Origin: an uncultured Methylocystaceae bacterium
Lineage (GTDB): Bacteria; Pseudomonadota; Alphaproteobacteria; Rhizobiales; Beijerinckiaceae
Reading direction: 5' to 3'
DNA: 64,000 bases
Assembly: GCA_937870755.1 (NCBI GenBank)
Contig: CALMZV010000166.1
Coordinates: forward strand, 31,459 to 95,458
Shown: positions 57,491 to 64,000 of the stretch, piece after piece
How the letters are laid out: each line of letters starts with the position of its first letter
Position numbering within the stretch: the stretch's first letter is position 1
The notes under the pieces: model-generated
Database searches by the model: none
Told to the model about the DNA's origin: nothing
Seen by the model: only the letters and a program-made list of their open reading frames with translations
Program-made: the position numbers and the translations under genes

Positions 57491-58633
57491 ATGACCGACC
57501 GTATTCTTGAATTCCTGCGCGCCCGCCGCGAAACCGGCCGTGACAACGGCCCGTGCCTGGTCGTCGACCTCGACGTCGTGCGCGACAATTACACGGCCTT
57601 TGCGAAGGCGCTGCCCGACACGCGCGTATTCTACGCGGTGAAGGCCAATCCGGCGCCGGAAGTGCTGTCGCTGCTGGCGAGCCTCGGCTCGTGCTTCGAC
57701 ACGGCTTCGCTCGTCGAGATCGAGCAGTCGCTGGCCGCCGGCGCCACGCCCGACCGCATCTCCTTCGGCAACACGATCAAGAAGGAGAAGGATATCGCGC
57801 GCGCCTACGCGCTCGGCATCCGTCTCTATGCGGTCGACTGCGAGGCGGAGGTCGAGAAGATCGCACGCGTCGCGCCCGGATCGAAAGTGTTCTGCCGCAT
57901 TCTGTCGAACGGCGCCGGCGCCGAATGGCCGCTGTCGCGCAAGTTCGGCTGCGCGCCGGAAATGGCGCCGCGCGTGCTCGAACACGCCCATCGCCTGGGT
58001 CTGTCGGCCTATGGCGTGTCGTTCCACGTCGGCTCGCAGCAGCGCAACCCGAAGATGTGGGACGGCGCGCTGAAGGACGCTTCGGCGATCTTCCGGGATC
58101 TCGCCGAGCGCGGCATTCACCTGCAGATGGTCAATCTCGGCGGCGGTTTCCCGACGAAATACCTGAAGGACGTGCCGGCGGTGAAAGCCTACGGCCAGTC
58201 GATCTTCCGGTCGCTGCGCAAGCACTTCGGCAACCGCATCCCCGAGACGATCATCGAGCCGGGCCGCGGCATGGTCGGCGCCGCCGGCATGATCGAGGCG
58301 GAAGTCGTGCTGGTGTCGAAGAAGTCGGACGACGACAAGGTGCGCTGGGTCTACCTCGACATCGGCAAGTTCAACGGTCTTGCCGAAACGATGGACGAGA
58401 TGATCCGCTATCCGATTCGCACGGAGAAGGATGGCGAGGAACTCGGTCCCTGCGTGCTCGCGGGCCCGACCTGCGATTCGGTGGACGTGCTGTACGAGAA
58501 GGATCCCTATCTCCTTCCGTTCAGCCTCGAGATCGGATCGAAGGTGCTGATCGAGGGAACCGGCGCCTATACGACGACCTATTCGGCCGTCGGCTTCAAC
58601 GGCTTCCCGCCGCTCGAGACGCACGTCATCTGA
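57491..58633 (+). CDS. Ornithine decarboxylase (fold type III)
   Basis: 380 residues from ATG at 57491 (gggagg upstream). The alanine-racemase fold PLP enzyme of the eukaryotic ODC type: PLP Lys51 (VFYAVKANP), HVGSQ, GGGFP, and catalytic Cys328 (GPTCDSVD), with EPGRGMVG. It decarboxylates ornithine to putrescine. Homospermidine synthase, 0.8 kb downstream, uses the product, so the two steps form a polyamine route. Regulation probably involves the long leader. Lysine can also be a substrate in this family. Confidence 0.94.
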   Translation: MTDRILEFLRARRETGRDNGPCLVVDLDVVRDNYTAFAKALPDTRVFYAVKANPAPEVLSLLASLGSCFDTASLVEIEQSLAAGATPDRISFGNTIKKEKDIARAYALGIRLYAVDCEAEVEKIARVAPGSKVFCRILSNGAGAEWPLSRKFGCAPEMAPRVLEHAHRLGLSAYGVSFHVGSQQRNPKMWDGALKDASAIFRDLAERGIHLQMVNLGGGFPTKYLKDVPAVKAYGQSIFRSLRKHFGNRIPETIIEPGRGMVGAAGMIEAEVVLVSKKSDDDKVRWVYLDIGKFNGLAETMDEMIRYPIRTEKDGEELGPCVLAGPTCDSVDVLYEKDPYLLPFSLEIGSKVLIEGTGAYTTTYSAVGFNGFPPLETHVI

Positions 58634-58644
58634 CGCGCGCCCCT

Positions 58645-58670
58645 GTCCTCTCCCGACGCCGGGAGAGGAC
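58645..58670 (+). terminator. Hairpin after ornithine decarboxylase, no T run
   Basis: Perfect 11-bp stem GTCCTCTCCCG / CGGGAGAGGAC with an ACGC loop, 11 bases after the stop. The lack of a T tract means it could be a 3'-end stability element or a factor-dependent terminator. Confidence 0.5.
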
Positions 58671-58746
58671 GCAAGACATCCCCAGTCCCGTTCGGCAGGC
58701 TTCGCACGCCCGGCGCGAGGGTCGCTTCCTCTAGGAGGAGGAGACG

Positions 58747-59328
58747 ATGACCTCTGTTGCTCGCTCTCGCGCGCCCCAGGCGCGCCCGTTCTGTCTCGAC
58801 ATCGAACGCGACGGCGACGTCGTCGCGCGCGAGCGCCTGCTCGACGCCGCGATGGGCCCGGAACGTTTCCGCAAGACGTCCGAGCGGCTGCGCGCCGGCC
58901 GCAAGCCCGCGCTTGCGATGGTCGCGCGCGACGAAACCGGCCGGCTGATCGGCACGGTCCGGCTGTGGCATGTGGCGGCAGGCGGACGCGCGGCGCTGCT
59001 GCTCGGCCCGCTCGCGGTCGATGCCGCGCGCCGCTGCGACGGCGTTGGCGGCGCGTTGATGCGCGCGGCGATCGCGGCGGCGACGCAGGCCGGACACGGC
59101 GCGATCCTGCTCGTGGGCGATGCGCCCTACTACACGCGCTTCGGCTTCGCGCGCGCCCCGCGCGTCGTGCACATGCCCGGCCCCGTCGAACTCGACCGTT
59201 TCCTTGCGCTCGAACTGCGCGCGGGCGCGCTCGACGGCGCCGAAGGCCGCCTGGTCGCGACCGGCGAACGCGCGGGGCGGCGGCGGGCGACGCGCAAGGC
59301 CGCGCACGCCCGCGCGGCCTCGGCATGA
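58747..59328 (+). CDS. GNAT N-acetyltransferase (YhbS-like paralogue)
   Basis: 193 residues with a strong aggaggaggag site. The GNAT region (ALAMVARDETGRLIGTVRLWHV, LLLGPLAVDAARRCDGVGGALM, LLVGDAPYYTRFGFARAP) matches the gene at 3597-4097, so they are paralogues. The C-terminal tail (about 25 residues) is Arg/Ala rich and probably disordered. It sits between odc and hss, where polyamine acetylation is a tempting but unproven idea. Confidence 0.82.
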   Translation: MTSVARSRAPQARPFCLDIERDGDVVARERLLDAAMGPERFRKTSERLRAGRKPALAMVARDETGRLIGTVRLWHVAAGGRAALLLGPLAVDAARRCDGVGGALMRAAIAAATQAGHGAILLVGDAPYYTRFGFARAPRVVHMPGPVELDRFLALELRAGALDGAEGRLVATGERAGRRRATRKAAHARAASA

Positions 59329-59435
59329 CGATCCGCCGGCGCGGCGCGCGTCGTCGCGCCGCATCTTGACCTCCCCGCGCGCCCCTGCTTTCAAACGCGC
59401 GGTCCTGCACGCACTCGAAGACGGAGTTTGTTTGA

Positions 59436-60869
59436 ATGTCCCAATGGCCCGTGCACGCGCGAATTTCCGGCCCCATCGTGATGATCGGCTTCGGCTCGAT
59501 CGGAAAGGGGGCGCTGCCGCTGATCGAGCGCCATTTCGACTACGACCCCAAACGCTTCACCGTCATCGACCCGGACGACACGGACCGCGCGCTGCTGGAC
59601 GTGCGCGGCGTTCGCTACATCAAGGCCGCGCTGACGCGCCAGAACTACCGCGACGTGCTGCGCCCGCTGCTGACCGAAGGCGACGGCCAGGGATTCTGCG
59701 TGAATCTTTCGGTCGACACCGGCTCCGTCGACATCATGCATTTCTGCCGCGAGCTCGGCGCGCTCTATATCGACACGGTGATCGAGCCGTGGGCCGGCTT
59801 CTACTTCGACCACAATCTCGGGCCCGAGGCGCGCACCAACTACGCGCTGCGCGAATCGCTGCTGGCCGAGCGGCGCGCCCATCCCGGCGGTCCGACGGCG
59901 GTGTCCACCTGCGGCGCCAACCCCGGCATGGTGTCCTGGTTCGTCAAACGCGCGCTCGTCAATCTGGCGCACGACATCGGCGACGCGTCGCCCGAACCCA
60001 CGACGCGCGCGCAATGGGCGCAGCTCGCCATGCGGCTCGGCGTGAAGGGAATCCACATCGCCGAGCGCGACACGCAGCGCGCGATCCATCCCAAGCCCCG
60101 CAACGTGTTCGTCAACACATGGTCGGTCGAGGGTTTCGTGTCCGAGGGCGTGCAGCCGGCCGAACTCGGCTGGGGCACGCACGAGAAATGGATGCCCGAA
60201 AACGCCGCCACGCACGCCCAAGGGTGCGGCGCGGCCATCTACATCAATCAGCCCGGCGCCAACACGCGCGTGCGCTCGTGGTGCCCGACGCCCGGCCCGC
60301 AATACGGTTTTCTCGTCACGCACAACGAAGCGATCTCGATCGCCGATTATCTCACGGTGCGCGACGAAGGCGGCCGCGCGATCTACCGCCCGACCTGCCA
60401 CTACGCCTATCATCCGGCTAACGACGCGGTGCTCTCGCTTCACGAGATGTTCGGAAACGCCGCCAATGTGCAGCCCGCCCACCACATTCTCACCGAACGC
60501 GAGATTGAGGACGGGATCGACGAACTCGGCGTGCTGCTCTACGGCCACGCCAGGAACGCCTACTGGTACGGTTCGCAGCTGTCGATCGAGGAGACGCGCC
60601 GCATCGCGCCCTACCAGAACGCGACCGGCCTGCAGGTGACCTCCGCCGTGCTGGCCGGCATGGTCTATGCGCTCGAAAACCCGAACCTCGGCATCCTCGA
60701 GGCCGACGAGATGGACTTCCGCCGCTGCCTGGAGATCCAGTCGCCCTATCTGGGCCCGCTCGCCGGCTTCTACACCGACTGGACGCCGCTGAAGGATCGA
60801 CCGGGATTCTTTCCCGAGGACATCGACGAAAGCGATCCCTGGCAATTCCGCAACGTTCTGGTGCGGTGA
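59436..60869 (+). CDS. hss: Homospermidine synthase
   Basis: 477 residues, full length. The NAD-binding motif IGFGSIGKG is at about 17-25. Family blocks seen: IDTVIEPWAGFYFDHNLG, STCGANPGMVSWFVK, TWSVEGFVSEGVQPAELGWG and PTCHYAYHPANDAVLSLHEMFG. It makes sym-homospermidine from two putrescines with NAD recycling, in the cytosol. With odc it forms a local polyamine pathway typical of Rhizobiales. A terminator follows. Confidence 0.96.
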   Translation: MSQWPVHARISGPIVMIGFGSIGKGALPLIERHFDYDPKRFTVIDPDDTDRALLDVRGVRYIKAALTRQNYRDVLRPLLTEGDGQGFCVNLSVDTGSVDIMHFCRELGALYIDTVIEPWAGFYFDHNLGPEARTNYALRESLLAERRAHPGGPTAVSTCGANPGMVSWFVKRALVNLAHDIGDASPEPTTRAQWAQLAMRLGVKGIHIAERDTQRAIHPKPRNVFVNTWSVEGFVSEGVQPAELGWGTHEKWMPENAATHAQGCGAAIYINQPGANTRVRSWCPTPGPQYGFLVTHNEAISIADYLTVRDEGGRAIYRPTCHYAYHPANDAVLSLHEMFGNAANVQPAHHILTEREIEDGIDELGVLLYGHARNAYWYGSQLSIEETRRIAPYQNATGLQVTSAVLAGMVYALENPNLGILEADEMDFRRCLEIQSPYLGPLAGFYTDWTPLKDRPGFFPEDIDESDPWQFRNVLVR

Positions 60870-60874
60870 GCGCG

Positions 60875-60903
60875 AAGGCCCGGAGCGATCCGGGCCTTTA
60901 TTT
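60875..60903. terminator. Terminator between hss and the small lipoprotein gene
   Basis: Stem aaggcccgga / tccgggcctt with a GCGA (GNRA) loop, then TTATTT. It separates the two convergent genes. Confidence 0.8.
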
Positions 60904-61113
60904 CCGCTCCGGCTCGTCGCCGGACGCGATCGCTTTCACGCCGGACGCCGCGCCCGAGGCGACCGCGCCCGCCCCCGAAACCGCAAGGCCGCCGGCTGTG
61001 GTCGCCACGCCCACGCCCGCCGAGGCGACGGTCGTGACCGCGCTCAGGGCGGCGCAGCCGGCAAGGTGAGGCGCGCAGAAGGCGACGGACAGGATGGCGA
61101 ACGTGCGAATCAT
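60898..61113 (-). CDS. Small lipoprotein, unknown function
   Basis: 71 residues. The N-terminus IRTFAILSVAFCAPHLAGC ends in a lipobox (LAGC), so Cys20 should be lipidated. The rest alternates Ala/Gly/Val/Ser in repeats (VASAGVGVATTAGGLAVSGAGAVASGAASGV) like small Gly/Ala-rich envelope lipoproteins, ending EPERK. No family recognised. Confidence 0.7.
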   Translation of the reverse strand: MIRTFAILSVAFCAPHLAGCAALSAVTTVASAGVGVATTAGGLAVSGAGAVASGAASGVKAIASGDEPERK

Positions 61114-61290
61114 GCCGGCATCATGTGGCGGCGACCGTTACGCGATCGAAAACGCCGGTCTTAACCCTGATCGGCAACCAGCCCTTTACCCTGCTCGCCG
61201 ATAGCCGGCCCACGGTAACCGGCGCGCCAACAAAACCGCTCACATTGTCGAGGTTCGAAGACCGCCTCCGCGTCTTTTGGGAGTTGCGTC

Positions 61291-62148
61291 ATGTCGCTCG
61301 CCAATGTTCTGGGCCCGCGCCCGCCCGCCTTCGCTTTCGCGCTGCGCGACCTGCGCCGGGCGTTGCGCATGTTCGCCGACGGCGTGCGGTTCGTCGTCCG
61401 ACGGCCGGCGCTGGCCGGCGCGACGGTTTCGGCGCTGGTCTTTTCGGCGCTTCTGATGTCGGGCGCCGAACGGCTGGCGGTCGCCGAAGCGCCGCCCGCG
61501 CCGGCGCCGGCGCGCTGGATCGACATTTCCAGACCGCTGCCGATGTACGGGTTCGAGGCGCCGGAGCTGGCGCGAACCGCCCTTTCCTACGCCGTGCGCC
61601 GCAAGAGCGACGACAGCGCGCGCGAGGACGTGCTGACTTTCGGCGCCTTCGCCGACAAACAGGCGTTCGTGCGCCTGACCGTGCGGCGCGGCGCGCCGGA
61701 GGCGGGCGCGACGTTCTTTTTCGTGGAGGCGGCGCGTCGCGCCGCCGAAGCCGGCCTCGCGCTCGACCGGCTCGGCCAGCCGGCCGCGCTGAAAACGCGG
61801 TTCGGCGATGGCGAATTCGCCGAGGCGAAACTGGCGACGGCGACCGGCGAGAGCCGCGAAGGCTGTCAGGCCTTCGCCGTCGCATCCGGCAATCCCGAAT
61901 TGCGGATCGCCGGACTTGCATGCGGACCGGACGGCAAATCGTTCGAGCGCCGGCGGCTCGCCTGCCTCGTCGGCCGGCTCGATCTGCTCGGCGCGGGCGA
62001 CGATCTCGACCTGAAGGCATTTTTCGCACAAGCCGAATTGCGGCGCGATCCGTCCTGCCCCACCCGCAGCCGCGCCGCGTTCGCGGATGCGAGCTGGGTG
62101 GACGAGCGCCACGCCGCGCCCGCGCTGCGCGGTGGCCAGAAACGGTGA
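61291..62148 (+). CDS. Protein of unknown function with one membrane anchor
   Basis: 285 residues. After about 40 cytosolic residues there is one transmembrane segment (GATVSALVFSALLMSGA). The C-terminal 220 residues are outside, with blocks SYAVRRKSDDSAREDVLTFGAF, FVRLTVRRGAPEAGATFFFVEAARRAAEAG and three Cys (CQAF, LACGPDG, RLACLVGRLDLL). It ends in a basic tail. No recognised domain. It is followed by a small exported protein gene at 62247. Confidence 0.65.
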   Translation: MSLANVLGPRPPAFAFALRDLRRALRMFADGVRFVVRRPALAGATVSALVFSALLMSGAERLAVAEAPPAPAPARWIDISRPLPMYGFEAPELARTALSYAVRRKSDDSAREDVLTFGAFADKQAFVRLTVRRGAPEAGATFFFVEAARRAAEAGLALDRLGQPAALKTRFGDGEFAEAKLATATGESREGCQAFAVASGNPELRIAGLACGPDGKSFERRRLACLVGRLDLLGAGDDLDLKAFFAQAELRRDPSCPTRSRAAFADASWVDERHAAPALRGGQKR

Positions 62149-62246
62149 CGAAGGGCGCGATCCGCGCCTTTCGCGGCGAACCAAAGCGTGAAAAACTCGT
62201 TGTTCGGAGATACTGCCGATTCGCGCGCTCGATTGGGGAGAATGTC

Positions 62247-62522
62247 ATGCGCTTCCATGCAAGAACCCTGGGCCTGGCCGCGGCGGCGGCGGCGGCCGCG
62301 TTGATCGCCACAGCCGCCGACGCCCGCCCGCGCTACCGGCTGGCGGAAGGCGAACGGCTGATCGTGGTGAAACCGCGTTCCTTCCTGGACTCGGGCGTCG
62401 TCGTGCCGCGGTTCAGCCGTTCGGCCTATATGCAGGAGATGACCATCTACAACCGGCAGCCACTGGCGCGCACCTCGCCCGGCCTGCTCTGGCGGCCCGA
62501 CCCCGGCATGAGCGGGTTCTGA
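62247..62522 (+). CDS. Small exported protein, unknown function
   Basis: 91 residues from ATG at 62247 with ggggagaat upstream. The signal peptide is very Ala-rich (LGLAAAAAAAALIATAADA), and the mature part of about 60 residues is basic and Pro/Arg-rich: RYRLAEGERLIVVKPRSFLDSGVVVPRF. It resembles other short Rhizobiales periplasmic proteins with no known role. A perfect bidirectional terminator follows. Confidence 0.7.
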   Translation: MRFHARTLGLAAAAAAAALIATAADARPRYRLAEGERLIVVKPRSFLDSGVVVPRFSRSAYMQEMTIYNRQPLARTSPGLLWRPDPGMSGF

Positions 62523-62533
62523 CGGCCGAAACA

Positions 62534-62564
62534 AAAAGCGCGGGACGTCCCGCGCTTTTCATTT
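62534..62564. terminator. Bidirectional terminator between the small exported gene and leuB
   Basis: Perfect 12-bp stem aaaagcgcggga / tcccgcgctttt with a CG centre; T-rich on plus (TTTTCATTTTTT) and A-rich on the opposite side. Confidence 0.9.
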
Positions 62565-62583
62565 TTTGCGATGGGCGCGCCTC

Positions 62584-63687
62584 TCAGGCCGCCTTTTCCA
62601 GCCGTGCGACGATCGCGTCGCCCATTTGAGCGGTCGAGATGACCGCATCGGCCGCGCCCTTGATGTCGGCCGTGCGCAGACCCGCGCCGAGCGCGTGGGC
62701 GATCGCGGATTCCAGCCGGTCGGCCGCCTCGCCCAGTCCGAACGAATAACGCAGACACATGGCGAGCGAGCCGATCATGGCGATGGGGTTGGCCATGCCC
62801 TTGCCCGCGATGTCGGGCGCGGAACCGTGCACGGGCTCGTAGAGCGCCTTGCGCCTGCCCTGCGCGTCCGCCGCCCCCAGCGAGGCGGACGGCAGCATGC
62901 CGAGCGAGCCGGTGAGCATGGCGGCCACGTCCGACAGCATGTCGCCGAACAGGTTGTCGGTGACGATCACGTCGAACTGTTTGGGCCAGCGCACGAGTTG
63001 CATGCCGAGCGCATCGGCGAGCTGGTGTTCGAGGGTCACGTCCGGATACTCGCGCTTGTGGAGCGCAGTGATGACCTCGTGCCACAGCACGCCGGATTTC
63101 ATCACATTTCGCTTTTCGGACGAGGTGACCTTGTTGTTGCGCTTGCGCGCGAGTTCGAACGCCACGCGGCCGATGCGCTCGATCTCGTATGTGTCGTAGA
63201 CCTGCGTGTCGATGCCGCGCTTCTGGCCGTTGCCGAGATCGATGATCTCCTTCGGCTCGCCGAAATAGACGCCGCCGGTCAGTTCCCGCACGATCATGAT
63301 GTCGAGGCCTTCGACAATCTCGCGCTTGAGCGAGGACGCGTCCGCCAAGGCCGGATAGCAGATGGCCGGACGCAGATTGGCGAACAGGCCAAGGTCCTTG
63401 CGCAGCCGCAACAGACCCGCCTCGGGCCGCACCTCGTAGGGCACGCCGTCCCATTTCGGGCCGCCGACCGCGCCGAACAACACAGCGTCGGCCGCCATGG
63501 CGAGCCCCATGTCGCTTTCGGAAATGGACTTGCCGTGCGCATCGTAGGCGCAGCCGCCGACCAGTCCCTTCTCGGTCTCGAATTTCGCGACGCCGAGCCG
63601 CTGGAGCGCAGCCAGAACCTTTTCGACCTCCTTCATCACTTCGGGGCCGATGCCGTCGCCGGGCAGAAGCAGGAGTTTGCAGGTCAT
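62584..63687 (-). CDS. leuB: 3-isopropylmalate dehydrogenase
   Basis: 367 residues from ATG at 63687. The isopropylmalate dehydrogenase family features are clear: [44 protein letters not shown], the Tyr/Lys region [17 protein letters not shown], the metal-binding Asp block [33 protein letters not shown] and [20 protein letters not shown]. It oxidises 3-isopropylmalate with NAD in leucine synthesis. Longer upstream frames are not credible. leuC and leuD are not in this window. Confidence 0.97.
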   Translation of the reverse strand: MTCKLLLLPGDGIGPEVMKEVEKVLAALQRLGVAKFETEKGLVGGCAYDAHGKSISESDMGLAMAADAVLFGAVGGPKWDGVPYEVRPEAGLLRLRKDLGLFANLRPAICYPALADASSLKREIVEGLDIMIVRELTGGVYFGEPKEIIDLGNGQKRGIDTQVYDTYEIERIGRVAFELARKRNNKVTSSEKRNVMKSGVLWHEVITALHKREYPDVTLEHQLADALGMQLVRWPKQFDVIVTDNLFGDMLSDVAAMLTGSLGMLPSASLGAADAQGRRKALYEPVHGSAPDIAGKGMANPIAMIGSLAMCLRYSFGLGEAADRLESAIAHALGAGLRTADIKGAADAVISTAQMGDAIVARLEKAA

Positions 63688-64000
63688 GGAGCGTCCCTCG
63701 GGTGGATTTGGCGGCCTTGCTAACCTCAGCCGACCGGCCCCGCAAGCGCCCCGGGCGAATTCGTTGACTTTGCCGGCCGCCCGCCCTAGAAACCCGGCTT
63801 CTCGCAAGAGATGCACTCCGAAAAAGCGCCGACTGACGCCCAAGGGATCAGCGGTCCACGCCCGGCAGCGCGATGCGCCCCCGGGCGCGTTCGTCGTTGT
63901 GCGGCGGCTTTCGCCGCGTGAAAAAACCTGCTCGCGCCGCAGGCGGGGCCAGGAGCGAACGCGACGCGGCGCTCGTGCGCCGAAACCACGCGGCGGCTTT
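63688..64000. other. Region upstream of leuB, right end
   Basis: These 313 bases hold no gene I can support. They should contain the leuB promoter. Small frames (for example ATG at 63811) are Ala/Arg-rich and unlike coding sequence, and a hairpin gcggc-TTTC-gccgc lies near 63905-63919 on plus. Anything beyond is cut by the window edge. Confidence 0.5.

Overview
The window is a contiguous piece of a high-GC alphaproteobacterial chromosome, most likely from the order Rhizobiales (Hyphomicrobiales). This rests on gene content: PhaR next to phbA-phbB, a DUF1013 (TrcR) gene and an RcdA/DUF1465 gene, homospermidine synthase with ornithine decarboxylase behind a long leader, an MbfA-type membrane ferritin, cysteine-free L36 and L31, and a Tim44-domain protein. 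No insertion sequence, phage gene, CRISPR array or plasmid function is visible. Genus-level assignment is not possible by eye.

Layout. 0-10 kb: the start of an exported protein running off the left edge, an MsbA-type ABC exporter, rpmJ, a TPR protein, GNAT and Nudix genes, an mbfA-metallophosphoesterase pair, a Tim44 protein and a TetR regulator. 10-18 kb: an SDR, an HpcH aldolase with a methyltransferase, a degenerate EAL protein, then the polyhydroxybutyrate locus (phaR divergent from phbA-phbB). 17-23 kb: cell-cycle genes (trcR, rcdA) with a probable small RNA between them, rpmE, and envelope proteins (DUF459/SGNH, L,D-transpeptidase, outer-membrane barrel). 23-30 kb: a signalling block with two divergent paralogous six-TM histidine kinases, one followed by a receiver-GGDEF-EAL protein and the other by a single-domain receiver and an alpha-oxoamine-synthase-like PLP enzyme. 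30-33 kb: LysR, glutathionyl-hydroquinone reductase, azoreductase and DoxX, an apparent quinone/electrophile stress group. 33-42 kb: tRNA-Glu(CUC) with an array of four 20-bp hairpin repeats at its 3' side, PmtA-like methyltransferase with mnmA, DUF1007 plus NicO transporter, corA, a methylsuccinyl-CoA dehydrogenase-like gene, an FAD oxidase and a truncated haemoglobin. 42-50 kb: gltB-gltD and a threonine aldolase. 50-57 kb: a DMT exporter, a THI5-like ABC importer and a periplasmic glucan gene. 57-64 kb: polyamine genes (odc, hss), small envelope proteins and leuB.

Functional links. phbA and phbB make 3-hydroxybutyryl-CoA for storage. The mcd-like gene suggests the same acetyl-CoA-derived C4 units can enter the ethylmalonyl-CoA pathway. 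phaR and a candidate MmgR/suhB-like small RNA would be regulators of the storage branch. odc and hss form a two-step putrescine-to-homospermidine route. The most unusual region is the kinase/receiver/PLP-enzyme block at 23-30 kb. Its parts resemble, by architecture only, the alpha-hydroxyketone (Lqs/Cqs) signalling systems, but other roles for the PLP enzyme remain open.
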